NCBI GenBank assembly: GCA_030752795.1
Contig: JASMDM010000003.1
Location: 16,569 to 80,568 of the forward strand
Reading direction: 5' to 3'
Length of the DNA: 64,000 bases
Source: SAR202 cluster bacterium
GTDB taxonomy: Bacteria; Chloroflexota; Dehalococcoidia; Lucifugimonadales; UBA1123
The translations under genes were made by a program, and so were the position numbers. A model generated the notes under the pieces. That model was not told where the DNA came from. It saw only the letters and a program-made list of their open reading frames with translations, and ran no database searches. Below, in pieces: positions 17,261 to 26,177 of the stretch (position 1 is its first letter; each line of letters opens with the position of its first letter).

Positions 17261-17845
17261 CTAGTCCCCGTCACCGCCGACCGGCACGCTCACGTCGGCC
17301 ATGCCTTCCGCTCGGAGCTCTTGGAGCACCTTCACGACCTCTTCGTGCATGGTCCACGTCGACTTGTAGACGACCCTGCCCGTTTTGTCGATGACGTAGA
17401 TCATGTTGGGCAAGCCACCGAACATCTTGTGGATCGCCTCGTCATATCCGTCGATCAAAACCGGAACTTTCATGCCATGGTCCTCAACGAGCTCGCACGC
17501 GTAGCCTGTCTTGTGTTCATAACTCGTATGCTTTGAGTACTGCTCGAATCGCTTTCTACCAGCATGAGGCTCCCGCATGTACACGTTCAAAATCTGGATG
17601 TTGCCCGCGAACTCCTCGGCGGTTTCTTCCACTACGGCAACCTGCCGCAGATAGGGGGGTCAGGTGATCGCGCCGAACTCAATCACAAGATGCTTCTTGC
17701 TCAAGAAGTCGGCCGCGTCGATCCAGTCGCCTTCCGTGGTTTGCAACCGGAACGTTGGAGCCTGGGAACTTGGTTCGATGATCGTTTTGAAGTCTTTAAA
17801 AAAGCCGCCTTGTTCTCGGGTTGACCTTCCTCCGGGCTGTCGCAA
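17261..17845 (-). CDS. deiodinase-like thioredoxin-fold selenoprotein (Sec encoded by UGA)
   Basis: Reading one frame from TTG 17845 to the stop at 17261 gives 194 residues with a single in-frame UGA (17660-17662) at residue 62. The flanks read IEFGAIT-U-PPYLRQVAVVEE, which matches the NFGSCTUPSF active site of iodothyronine deiodinases. Homology continues after the UGA: VYMREPHAG matches the deiodinase EEAHA segment, and LPNMIYVIDKTGRVVYK the later beta-strand region. A SECIS-like hairpin follows the UGA. The protein is probably a cytosolic thiol/selenol redox enzyme of the peroxiredoxin-like group; iodinated substrates need not be involved. TTG 17845 is the first possible start after an in-frame stop and lacks a good ribosome-binding site, so the N-terminus is uncertain. 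The alternative is a Cys-to-stop mutation. Confidence 0.82.
17632..17650 (-). promoter_or_regulatory. bacterial SECIS element of the deiodinase-like gene
   Basis: Starting 9 nt after the UGA, the mRNA forms a 7-bp stem, CUGCGGC with GCCGUAG (one G-U pair), closed by the loop AGGUU. The first loop G is about 18 nt past the UGA. This agrees with the known bacterial SECIS rules (short stem, G early in the loop, 16-37 nt spacing) and closely resembles the E. coli fdhF loop AGGUCU. Confidence 0.8.
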
Positions 17846-18088
17846 TTACGCTGACTTGTCGCTACACGTCGACCGGTCGCGGTGGAAGACTCGGATAGTC
17901 TGCTCGTGGTTCCATGTGGGCTTCCTCCTGCCATGCAATCCTTGAATATATTCGTAACGCCGAGTCGCGACGACCAAGGCATTGCCCCATTTGGCGACCG
18001 GTGTGCATCAGCCTGCGATCGTTGTCAACCACGGCTCGCTTGACGTCTATACCGCATCGATCCGAGGCGCCGATTGGCTGCGGTGGTT

Positions 18089-18117
18089 TTGACCGCTGGC
18101 TATCATAGTGATATTAT
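18089..18117 (+). promoter_or_regulatory. sigma-70-like promoter of the SPFH gene
   Basis: -35 TTGACC (18089-18094), a 17-bp spacer and -10 TATTAT (18112-18117) in a locally AT-rich stretch. The expected transcript starts about 78 nt before the SPFH start codon. Confidence 0.6.
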
Positions 18118-18201
18118 TTTCATAGCATATAGAGATTGAAGACCGTCCGTTGGACCGTGAATATCGTCTCGAGAAAGCGGCACTCCCAGGAAGCATGGAC
18201 A

Positions 18202-19062
18202 ATGATTCAGGAGAAAAGAGCTCTCGCAGTTAATGGTTGGCCGGTCGTGATTATAGGAGTCGCTTGCATCGCCGGATTTGCGGTCTCCGTCATCAACGAG
18301 GTGATCGCCGGTTGGATCGTGTCGGCCGTGGGCGTCGCGATCGGCGCGTTGATCGCGGCCGGATTGTTCATCGTGAACCCGAACGAAGCGAAGGTCGTCC
18401 AGCTCTTCGGAAAATACGCTGGCACCGCTAAACAGCCAGGGCTCTGGTGGATGAACCCGTTCGCCTATCCGAAGCTAAAAGTGTCCCAGCGAGTTCGCAA
18501 TTTCGAGAGCGGCCGGCTGAAGGTCAACGACCGCGACGGCAATCCCGTCGAGATCGCCTCAGTCGTCGTGTGGAAGGTCGACGACACGGCGGACGCCGTA
18601 TTCCAGGTGGACGACTACGAAAACTTCGTGCAGGTGCAAAGCGAGGCGGCTCTTAGGAACATGGCCACCACGTACCCGTACGACACCGACGTCGACAGCG
18701 AGCTCGCACCGAGGCGCAGCAACGTAGAGATTACAGACAAGCTGCGCTCGGAGATCCAGGATAGGCTTACGAAGGCGGGCATCGACGTGATCGAAGCGAG
18801 GATCAGCCACATCGCCTACGCCGCGGAAATCGCGGGCGCGATGCTTCGACGCCAACAGGCCGGGGCCGTGGTGGCGGCAAGGACTCAGATCGTCGAAGGC
18901 GCGGTTGGAATGGTGGAGATGGCCCTCGAGGCCCTGACGAAGAAAGAGGTGGTCCAACTCGACGAAGAACGCAAAGCCACGATGGTGAGCAACTTGATGG
19001 TCGTGCTATGCGGTGACAGAGAGGCGCAGCCCGTCGTCAACACCGGCACGCTGTATCAGTAG
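18202..19062 (+). CDS. SPFH/Band 7 domain membrane protein
   Basis: 286 aa from ATG 18202, supported by AGGAAG eight bases upstream. Two hydrophobic segments near the N-terminus (WPVVIIGVACIAGFAVSVI and IVSAVGVAIGALIAAGLFIV) anchor it in the membrane. The SPFH core follows (FIVNPNEAKVVQLFGKYAGT, then RDGNPVEIASVVVWKVDD). The C-terminal helix ends QPVVNTGTLYQ. SPFH proteins form oligomeric scaffolds in membrane microdomains. The exact role here is unknown. The next gene follows after 6 bp and is a usual companion of this subgroup. Confidence 0.9.
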   Translation: MIQEKRALAVNGWPVVIIGVACIAGFAVSVINEVIAGWIVSAVGVAIGALIAAGLFIVNPNEAKVVQLFGKYAGTAKQPGLWWMNPFAYPKLKVSQRVRNFESGRLKVNDRDGNPVEIASVVVWKVDDTADAVFQVDDYENFVQVQSEAALRNMATTYPYDTDVDSELAPRRSNVEITDKLRSEIQDRLTKAGIDVIEARISHIAYAAEIAGAMLRRQQAGAVVAARTQIVEGAVGMVEMALEALTKKEVVQLDEERKATMVSNLMVVLCGDREAQPVVNTGTLYQ

Positions 19063-19068
19063 CCGATC

Positions 19069-19254
19069 ATGGCGAAGAAGAAGGCTTTCCTGCTGCGGCT
19101 GGACCCTGTCGTCCTCGAATCCTTGCAGCGATGGGCGGCGGATGACCTCCGCAGTGCGAACGCCCAGGCCGAATTCCTGCTGCGTCGAGCGCTGCACAGC
19201 GCCGGGCGGCTGAACGACCGCAACGTCCCCGCAGCCGAAAATGGCGAGGAATAG
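19069..19254 (+). CDS. small ribbon-helix-helix (Arc-like) protein
   Basis: 61 aa: KKKAFLLRLDPVVLESLQRW then a helix ending in AEFLLRRALHSAG. This is the beta-strand plus two helices of Arc/MetJ-type DNA-binding proteins. It starts 6 bp after the SPFH stop, so it is probably co-transcribed. It may autoregulate the pair or act as a protein partner; no toxin gene is adjacent. Confidence 0.75.
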   Translation: MAKKKAFLLRLDPVVLESLQRWAADDLRSANAQAEFLLRRALHSAGRLNDRNVPAAENGEE

Positions 19255-19300
19255 ACGGATCGGGACATTCCGCCCGCGGCGACTCAGTCTTGGGGGTGTG

Positions 19301-21400
19301 TCAGTCCGCTGGAGTGGACGCTACGTCGCGCTCCGGGGGCGTGGAGGCCATTTCCGTTAGCTCAGCGAGCGGTATGTGGCAGTAGACGTCGTGCCCTTCT
19401 TCGGTTCCTTCCAGGCGTGACGGAGGCGTTGAATCGCAGACATCGCCGACTTTCCGAGGGCACCTGCCCGCAAAGAAGCATCCTTTGAACGCGGATCGGA
19501 GCGTCGGCACGGATCCTTCGAGGCGGATATGCGCCGGCTCGGCGTCGGGGTCCGGCACTGGGGCCGCCGACAGCAGCGCTTCAGTGTACGGATGCGACGG
19601 CGTGTTCAATACAGCTTCGGCTGGCCCGTATTCGGCCACGTGTCCCGCGTACAGTACGAGGATGTCGTCGGACACGTACCGGACCACGCCGAGATCGTGC
19701 GTGATGAACATGTATGAGGTCCCTGTTTCGCGCTGATGTTCTTCGAGCAGGTTGAGCACCTGCGCCTGGACCGATACGTCCAGGGCCGAAACAGCCTCGT
19801 CAGCTACGATAAGCGTAGGATTGGCGGAGAACGCTCCAGCAAGTGCGACGCGTTGCTGCTCTCCCCCGCTGAGCTCCACCGGGTGTCGATCGAGATAGGT
19901 CGGGTCGAGCCCAACGGCTTCCATCAGCTCGACAGCTCGGTCCTCGCTTTCGCTTTTGCTGAGTCCGGCCAGTTTTCGCAGCGAGCGGATGATGGCGTGG
20001 CGAACAGGCAGTCTAGGATTCAACGACGCCGTCGGATTCTGGAACACCATTCGCATGGCGGCTCTCTGGTCACCGGTCCGATCCTCGACGCTTCGCGCCA
20101 GATCGTCGCCCTCGAGCTGCAGGTCGCCACTGCTGCGCGGCACCAGACCGACGACAGCGCGAGCCGCGGTCGTCTTTCCTGAGCCGCTCTCGCCAACAAC
20201 GCCCAAGGTTCGACCGGAGCCTATGTCGAAGTCGATATCCACCAAGGCGCGGACAGGCGGCCTGCCCTTGGGTCCAAAGAATCCGTATCTTTTTCGCTGA
20301 CGCCCGTAGAAACGGCGCAACCCGCGCGCCTCCAACACGGGCTCGGGTTCTTCGTCTGTCAGTTCTTCGACTCGTATTTGCGACTCGCCCCAGATTTCAG
20401 GCGCAACATCGTCCGGAAACAGACAACGTGCGAAGTGGCCGTCACCCGTGCTGGCCATCGACGGCGCTTGATTGTTGCAAGATTCCTGAGCGATCGGACA
20501 TCGCAGCGCGAATAGGCATGACTCACCGCCCTCTTCCTGGGCCGTATACACGGCACCGGGGATGCTGGTGAGCCGATCGCCCTGACCTTCGTCCGTGGGC
20601 GGCTGCGGCACGCACGAAATCAGGCCCGAGGTATACGGGTGCCTGGGAGACTTGAAAATGTCTCGTGCGAGGCCGTGCTCCACGGTCTGGCCCGCGTACA
20701 TGACGGTCACTCGATCCGCGACTCGGGCGATAACGCCAAGGTTATGGCTGACGAATAGGATCGCGGCAGAAACTCGGTCTTTGAGTTCGATCACCAGGTC
20801 GAGAATCGTCGCTTCGGTGGTTACGTCGAGACCGGTCGTCGGCTCGTCCATGATCAGCAAGTGTGGGTCGCATGCCAACGCCATCGCTATGACAACGCGC
20901 TGCTGCATTCCGCCGCTCAGTTGGTGAGGGTAACGCCGCCCTATGCGCGTCGGATCCGCGAGGCCAACACTCTCGAACAATTCGGCCGTTCGCTCTCGAG
21001 ATTGTTCGGAGTTGAGGTCTGTGTGACGCTTCAACACCTCTTCCAACTGCGGGCCGACCCTCATCGTGGGGTTCAGCGCTGTCGCCGGGTCCTGATAGAC
21101 CATCGCGATGCGGGAGCCTCGCAAGTCTTGGAGCTCCGCGGCAGGCATCGTCGAGACGTCGGCGCCTTCGAACAGGATGTCGCCGTCGACCCGGGTGATG
21201 CCAGGCAGGTATCCCATCATCGCGAATGCGACGGTGGACTTTCCGCATCCGGATTCGCCGACCAGTCCCAGGACTTCACCGGGCCTGATCTCGAACGAGA
21301 CGTCACGCACCGCGCGTACGGTGCCTCTCGGAGTGAAAAATGTTACGGCGAGGTCTCGGACCTCAGCAACCGGCACATCGACCGGTCGTGCGTCAATCAT
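19301..21400 (-). CDS. fused dipeptide ABC transporter ATPase (DppD-DppF in one chain)
   Basis: 699 aa with two complete nucleotide-binding domains. Domain 1 has Walker A GESGCGKST, signature LSGGMQQRV and Walker B LLIMDEPTTGLD. Domain 2 has GESGSGKTT, LSGGEQQRV and LIVADEAVSALD. Each is followed by its own oligopeptide-transporter C-terminal segment with a Cys set (CLFALRCPIAQESC and CFFAGRCPRKVGDVC). The first importer in this window has the same subunits as two separate genes. The ATG overlaps the stop of the upstream permease (ATGATTGA), so the operon is translationally coupled. Confidence 0.92.
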   Translation of the reverse strand: MIDARPVDVPVAEVRDLAVTFFTPRGTVRAVRDVSFEIRPGEVLGLVGESGCGKSTVAFAMMGYLPGITRVDGDILFEGADVSTMPAAELQDLRGSRIAMVYQDPATALNPTMRVGPQLEEVLKRHTDLNSEQSRERTAELFESVGLADPTRIGRRYPHQLSGGMQQRVVIAMALACDPHLLIMDEPTTGLDVTTEATILDLVIELKDRVSAAILFVSHNLGVIARVADRVTVMYAGQTVEHGLARDIFKSPRHPYTSGLISCVPQPPTDEGQGDRLTSIPGAVYTAQEEGGESCLFALRCPIAQESCNNQAPSMASTGDGHFARCLFPDDVAPEIWGESQIRVEELTDEEPEPVLEARGLRRFYGRQRKRYGFFGPKGRPPVRALVDIDFDIGSGRTLGVVGESGSGKTTAARAVVGLVPRSSGDLQLEGDDLARSVEDRTGDQRAAMRMVFQNPTASLNPRLPVRHAIIRSLRKLAGLSKSESEDRAVELMEAVGLDPTYLDRHPVELSGGEQQRVALAGAFSANPTLIVADEAVSALDVSVQAQVLNLLEEHQRETGTSYMFITHDLGVVRYVSDDILVLYAGHVAEYGPAEAVLNTPSHPYTEALLSAAPVPDPDAEPAHIRLEGSVPTLRSAFKGCFFAGRCPRKVGDVCDSTPPSRLEGTEEGHDVYCHIPLAELTEMASTPPERDVASTPAD

Positions 21401-22331
21401 GGTCCCCTCCTACAGGTAGGCCACGCGCCTGCCGGAGCCCGTCCGTCAACAGGTTTACGCCAACGACCAACGAAGCCACGCCCGCGGCTGGTGCCAGCCC
21501 GATCCACGGGGCGTCTACCAGGAAGTTGCGGCTCTCGCTAATCATGAGGCCCCAATCCGGCGACGGGGGTTGGACACCAAGTCCCAGGAACCCGAGTGAA
21601 GAGGCCAGCAGAATAGCGTAGCTCAATCGCACGGAGGCTTCCACGGCCAGCACTGGGATGGCGTTCGGCAGGATCTCCCTGAAGATGATGTACAGCGCGG
21701 GTTCGCCTCGGAGACGCGCGCTTTGGACAAATTCAAGAGTTTTCAGAGACAGCGTTACGCTGCGAAGCACCCGAGCGACTCTCGGCATGAACACCACGCC
21801 GATTGTCGCGATGATATTTTCGTGATTGGCACCGAGCGTGCTTAGGACCAGCAACGCGAGCAACAAGGACGGGAACGACATCAGCCCGTCCATCACGCGC
21901 ATGACGATCTCGTCGGTGCGGCCGCCTTTGTAGCCGCTGCTCATGCCGACGACCGTGCCCAGGAAGATCCCGAGCCCAGCTCCCGCAACGGATACGGCGA
22001 TTATCGAGCTCGCTCCGGACATGACCCTGGACAAGACGTCCCGTCCAGCGTTGTCCGTACCTAGCCAATAGGTGGTATTGGGGCTCTGGAGTTGGAGCAC
22101 CCTGTTATCCTCGTCGCGTTGAAAATCTGTTGCTGAATAAGGAGCCAACAGCGGCCCGACAGTCGCCAAGATCAAATGGAATATGACCAGCGGCAACCCG
22201 ATTTTTCCCGCGGTGGTGCGCAGCGCCAACGCCAGTTCATTGCGCAGCATCCGCCCGGAAGCGGCCACTCCGTTGACAATCGCTTGCCCGAATCGCGAAC
22301 CCTGTTGGGACGTCGTTGCTGAAGAAGCCAT
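21393..22331 (-). CDS. ABC transporter permease, DppC type
   Basis: 313 aa from ATG 22331, which overlaps the stop of the DppB gene (TAATG); a more upstream TTG is less likely. Typical DppC features are LGTDNAGRDVLSRVMSGASS and the EAA loop FVQSARLRGEPALYIIFREI. Six membrane segments are expected. It pairs with the next-listed DppB and is energised by the fused ATPase downstream. Confidence 0.9.
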   Translation of the reverse strand: MASSATTSQQGSRFGQAIVNGVAASGRMLRNELALALRTTAGKIGLPLVIFHLILATVGPLLAPYSATDFQRDEDNRVLQLQSPNTTYWLGTDNAGRDVLSRVMSGASSIIAVSVAGAGLGIFLGTVVGMSSGYKGGRTDEIVMRVMDGLMSFPSLLLALLVLSTLGANHENIIATIGVVFMPRVARVLRSVTLSLKTLEFVQSARLRGEPALYIIFREILPNAIPVLAVEASVRLSYAILLASSLGFLGLGVQPPSPDWGLMISESRNFLVDAPWIGLAPAAGVASLVVGVNLLTDGLRQARGLPVGGDHD

Positions 22332-23275
22332 TACGCCAACCTTATCCGCGGATTGAGTACGCCGTAGCAAAGATCAGCCGCAAGGTTGCTCACCGCGTAT
22401 GTGACCGCGATTAGCAACGACAAAGCCTGCAACAGCGGCACGTCACGTGAATCGATCGATTCCAAAAGCAGCCGTCCAAGACCGGGGTACGAGAACACGT
22501 TCTCGACGATGATAAGCCCACCGAGCATCCATCCCAGATTCATGGCGATGATGCTGATGGTCGGGAGCATGGCATTGGGAACGACATGGCGGAGGAGGAC
22601 GCGTCGCATCGGGAGGCCTTTTAGGATTGCCGTGCGAACATAGTGTGTCTCCATGACTTCGATGACGTTCGCTCGGGTCATGCGCATAACGTATGCAAAT
22701 AAGACTCCGGTCAGTGTGAGGACCGGCAAAACGAGTATTGACGGGCTGGTTAACGGATTAGTGCCTGGGAATATGAAACTGGAAGACGGCAACCAATGCA
22801 GGGTGGTGGAGAAGATCACCATGAGCAATATTCCGGTGACAAACTCCGGCAAGGAGATCGCCACGAGGCTGCCAACGCTCATCGTATGGTCGCCCCAGGA
22901 ATCGCGCTTGACCCCCGCCCATATTCCGGCGAGTATCGCGGAGGGAACTGATACTGCGAACGTAAACACGGCGAGGATCAGGGAGTTCCCGATTCTGCCG
23001 CCGATGACCTCGGTTATCGGCGTTTTTCGAATTAACGATTCTCCGAGATCGCCGCGCACCACGCCGCCCATCCACTCCGCGTAACGTACAACGGGCGAAC
23101 GGTCCAGTCCGAGCTCAGCTCGCCTGGCCTTCAGGTTTTCCTCGGTGGCGCCTTGGCGCAGGCTCATGACAGCCGCGTCGCCCGGGAGTATCTCAGTGAC
23201 GGCAAAGATCGCCAGCGACACTACGAAAAGTGTCACGACTATGAGACCGGTCCGTACCATGAGAAAACGCGCCAT
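22331..23275 (-). CDS. ABC transporter permease, DppB type
   Basis: 314 aa, with a first membrane helix at residues 9-29 and the family segment ENLKARRAELGLDRSPVVRYAEWM. The EAA loop reads VRTAILKGLPMRRVLLRHVV. It lies 67 bp after the binding-protein gene, with a strong hairpin in the gap. Confidence 0.9.
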   Translation of the reverse strand: MARFLMVRTGLIVVTLFVVSLAIFAVTEILPGDAAVMSLRQGATEENLKARRAELGLDRSPVVRYAEWMGGVVRGDLGESLIRKTPITEVIGGRIGNSLILAVFTFAVSVPSAILAGIWAGVKRDSWGDHTMSVGSLVAISLPEFVTGILLMVIFSTTLHWLPSSSFIFPGTNPLTSPSILVLPVLTLTGVLFAYVMRMTRANVIEVMETHYVRTAILKGLPMRRVLLRHVVPNAMLPTISIIAMNLGWMLGGLIIVENVFSYPGLGRLLLESIDSRDVPLLQALSLLIAVTYAVSNLAADLCYGVLNPRIRLA

Positions 23276-23284
23276 TAAATGGGG

Positions 23285-23328
23285 CCACCCTTATGGGTGG
23301 AGGGTCGCCCTTTTGCGGGCGACCCTCC
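23285..23328 (-). promoter_or_regulatory. intercistronic hairpin between binding-protein and permease genes
   Basis: A perfect 12-bp stem (GGAGGGTCGCCC at 23299-23310 with 23317-23328) and a 6-nt loop. A second 6-bp hairpin (23285-23290 with 23295-23300) overlaps one arm, so the two cannot form together. On the minus strand neither is followed by a T-run. This fits an mRNA-stabilising or partial-attenuation hairpin that lets the binding protein be made in excess over the permeases. Confidence 0.65.
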
Positions 23329-23342
23329 GGTTGATTCAGAGC

Positions 23343-25364
23343 TTAGTCGTCGAGCCACGCTTTGTGGAGCAGAAGCCACCGCGACGGATGCGCCGCAACG
23401 CCACGCACGTTGTCTCTAACGCCGAAGAACACCGGGCTGAACACAGGGATGATGCGGGGCACTTCTTCGACCACGAGGGCTTGGAGTTCTCCGTAGGTCG
23501 CCTTGCGGTCCGCCAGATCGGCCTGGCCTCGGGCCTGGACGATTAACGCATCGGCCGCGTGGCTGACCCAGAATGCTTCGTTCCAAACGGCATCTGACTT
23601 GTAGACGATGCTGAATGCCTGGTCCGGGTTTCGTCCGTTCCAGCCGACCGTGGTAAACGGCTCGGTCATCCAAACGCTGGCCCAGTATTTGTCTTCCGGA
23701 GCTCGCTCGATGCTGATGTTGATGCCAGCGGGCGCTGCCGACTCTTTGAGCGCGACTGCCATCTCGACCATACCTGGGGTGACGGTGCTCGTGTGGAGCG
23801 TAATGTCGAGCCCGTCAGCGAATCCGGCGTCGGCCAGAAGCTGTTGGGCTTTGGCTACGTCGTACGCGGGGATGGCAACGCTGTCGTCGTAATGAGGGTC
23901 GTTCGGCGGGACGGGATGGTCGTTGGCGATCGCGCCTCGACCGAACAGCGCGACCTGGCGGATCGTCTCTCGATCCGTGGCCGCCTGGATGGCTTGTCTC
24001 ACGCGGACATCGTCGAACGGGGGAACTCGAACGTCCATCGAAAGGTTCAGGTAGGCAGATGACGCCGTCTCCAACACAACCGCGCCGCGAGCCGATTCGA
24101 CGCCGCTCACGCTGGAAGGCTCCAGCGGGAACTGGATGTCGACCTGGCCGGACTTGAGGGCCTCGGCTCGTGTTACGGGCTCAGGCATGTAGAAGATAGC
24201 CACCTTGTTCAGATAAGGCTTACCTTCGTCCCAATAGTCGGTGTTTCGGTCATAGGACACGAGTTCGTTCGGCCTGGACTCGGTGAGCGAGAACGGGCCG
24301 GTGCCGAACATCTCGGTTGCCAGCCTGTCTGCGTCGATGTCCGACGGGATGATGCGGCCTTGGTAGAGCGACAACGTGTCAGGCAGGAACGCGTTCGCTC
24401 CGGCCATGTCGATTGTGACCGTGTAGTCGTCCAGAACCGTAACTCCGGTAATAAAGTCGAGAGCCGATCTCGCCGGGGAACCGGTCGCTTCGTCAAGAAT
24501 TCTCTCGAACGTGAAGACGACGTCTTCAGCGGTCATCTCTTTGCCGTGGACAAACTTGACGCCTTCGCGCAATTTGAACTCGTAGCTCGTCAAGTCGTCG
24601 TTTGGCGTCCATGACGTGGCCAGATGGGGCTCCAACGACAGATCTTCCATGCGCAAGATCAGATTGTTGTATGCCTGCATCGTAGTTGTGTTGTCGATCG
24701 TGCTCAAGCTCAGCGCTGGATCCAGTGTGTTGCTGTCCGTGGGCATCACGACACGCAACGTCCCGCCGGTTTTGATCTCGCTCTGAGCAAACGTGGGAGT
24801 CGGTGTGGCCTCTGCCGCAGCAGCCTGCTGAGCCACGACCTGGTACACCGTTTCGGCTGCGGCTTCGGCGGCGGCGGCGGCTTCGGCAGCGAGAGCCGCC
24901 GCTGCACCGGACGCCTCAACGGCCTGGGTGATCAGCCCTTCGATATCTTCCCGGGAAGCCGATCCGCTTGTGGCGGCAGCGAGCGCGGCCTCGACCATCG
25001 AGTTGATGTCCGCGGCGCTTAGCGGCTCGGTGGCCTGTGCGGCGGAGGCGGCGATTGCCGATTCCACCATGGCTTGGAGCTCTGCTGCAGACACCTGATC
25101 AGGAATCTCAGGGGCAGGGATACTCGAAACAGCGCCACTAACCATGGACTGGATCTCGGCTGCCGTAACTGGCGCGAGAGCGGCCGGAGCCGCCTTCAAC
25201 GCCTCCGCAACCGCTTCTTGCACGGCGGACGAGATCGCGCCTGTGTCGATCGGCGCCGCCGGGGCGGGCTCGCTGTCGCTGGTGCATGCAGCGGCGATCA
25301 GGGCAAGCGCCACGACGACGAGCATCGACGGGAACAGCCTGTTCCAGTGTGGTTTACCTATCAT
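23343..25364 (-). CDS. ABC transporter substrate-binding lipoprotein, SBP family 5, with repeat stalk
   Basis: 673 aa from ATG 25364 (AAAGG upstream; a TTG three codons earlier is possible). The signal peptide ends in LIAAAC with Cys27 as lipidation site. Residues about 43-190 are an Ala-rich helical stalk with four related units. The family 5 domain starts near residue 197 (IKTGGTLRVVMPTDSNTLDP) and includes LREGVKFVHGKEMTAEDVVF. It heads a minus-strand operon with DppB, DppC and a fused ATPase. The ligand is unknown. Confidence 0.92.
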   Translation of the reverse strand: MIGKPHWNRLFPSMLVVVALALIAAACTSDSEPAPAAPIDTGAISSAVQEAVAEALKAAPAALAPVTAAEIQSMVSGAVSSIPAPEIPDQVSAAELQAMVESAIAASAAQATEPLSAADINSMVEAALAAATSGSASREDIEGLITQAVEASGAAAALAAEAAAAAEAAAETVYQVVAQQAAAAEATPTPTFAQSEIKTGGTLRVVMPTDSNTLDPALSLSTIDNTTTMQAYNNLILRMEDLSLEPHLATSWTPNDDLTSYEFKLREGVKFVHGKEMTAEDVVFTFERILDEATGSPARSALDFITGVTVLDDYTVTIDMAGANAFLPDTLSLYQGRIIPSDIDADRLATEMFGTGPFSLTESRPNELVSYDRNTDYWDEGKPYLNKVAIFYMPEPVTRAEALKSGQVDIQFPLEPSSVSGVESARGAVVLETASSAYLNLSMDVRVPPFDDVRVRQAIQAATDRETIRQVALFGRGAIANDHPVPPNDPHYDDSVAIPAYDVAKAQQLLADAGFADGLDITLHTSTVTPGMVEMAVALKESAAPAGINISIERAPEDKYWASVWMTEPFTTVGWNGRNPDQAFSIVYKSDAVWNEAFWVSHAADALIVQARGQADLADRKATYGELQALVVEEVPRIIPVFSPVFFGVRDNVRGVAAHPSRWLLLHKAWLDD
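24797..25244 (-). repeat. coding region of four helical stalk repeats
   Basis: Units VTAAEIQSMVSGAV, VSAAELQAMVESAI, LSAADINSMVEAAL and ASREDIEGLITQAV recur about every 22-25 residues. They are followed by an Ala/Glu-rich helix and a TPTPT hinge. The DNA repeats are diverged, so this is a protein-level repeat. Confidence 0.8.
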
Positions 25365-25373
25365 TGTTTCCAA

Positions 25374-26177
25374 CCTTTCTCAAATCTGTCCGACGATATT
25401 TGTTCAATGGAGGCCCGTGGGTGGGAATCTTCCCGATTGTCCCCAGACGGAGCCTTTGAGCTTTTTTCAAAACGATCTCGATTGACCAACGCTCGTTTCG
25501 CGCTTCGCTGTTTGGTCTGTTCCCTTCAACCACTCCGTCGCTGATTCACAGGCGTGCATCTGGTGTAAACGAAGTCTGACTTCGATCCAACGGCCTGGGG
25601 TCTGTCGTCGTAAATTTCCGCCGAAATTGGCCGTTGGGCGACCGCAGCGGGACACAGACCGGAAAGGAGCGGGGACGAACCTACACTACAATAGGGAGCG
25701 CGCTGAGGTGATACGCGAGTGCAAAAACTGGGTGTAGAGCCGAAGGGTGGAGATCGGGTCTAGCCGTGGATCAAGCGATCCACGAAAGGTTCGGGACAAC
25801 CTAATAATGGCGTGGTCACCTCAAGGGTCGTCGAGTCTGCTCATGTTGTGTTCTCCAATCATGACGGTCCTAAATGTCGCCCCATTCTTCTGAGACCGCC
25901 CTGCTCATCGTAGCTTCTGACTTTCCGCCATCGCAGCACTCTGCAATTTGACCCAAGGTCGACGATCAGCCGCTAACACGCTACACGGTAGCACCCCGCG
26001 AGGAGTCAGTCAAATTACCTGAACTGATTGAAATCCCCGTCGATGAGACCTGAACTAGCTCTATTTAGTCTCTAATCATCGACGCATCGCGGTTTCCCGC
26101 CATCGATACTCCGTGGTGACGAAAACGCCTCAATAGCTGAAATTTAGTTCGCGAACGCCCCTCTTATGACCGTACGA
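25374..26177. other. long intergenic region between divergent importer and dehydrogenase genes
   Basis: About 800 bp without a supported gene. It must hold the promoter of the minus-strand importer. Its middle contains a nested inverted-repeat structure (25704-25823) listed separately. Elsewhere I see nothing recognisable. Confidence 0.6.
25704..25823. ncRNA. candidate structured RNA or regulatory leader (strand undetermined)
   Basis: An outer 8-bp perfect pairing (TGAGGTGA at 25704-25711 with TCACCTCA at 25816-25823) encloses a 7-bp hairpin (GTGGATC/GATCCAC, 25766-25783) and a 5-bp hairpin (AGGTT/AACCT, 25787-25802). It matches no RNA family I can recall. On the minus strand it would sit about 340 nt upstream of the binding-protein gene. 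Confidence 0.3.

Noticed and set aside
25704..25823. TPP, cobalamin, SAM or glycine riboswitch, RNase P or SRP RNA
   Set aside because: None of the conserved core motifs of these classes that I can recall is present; it is kept only as an unassigned structure.
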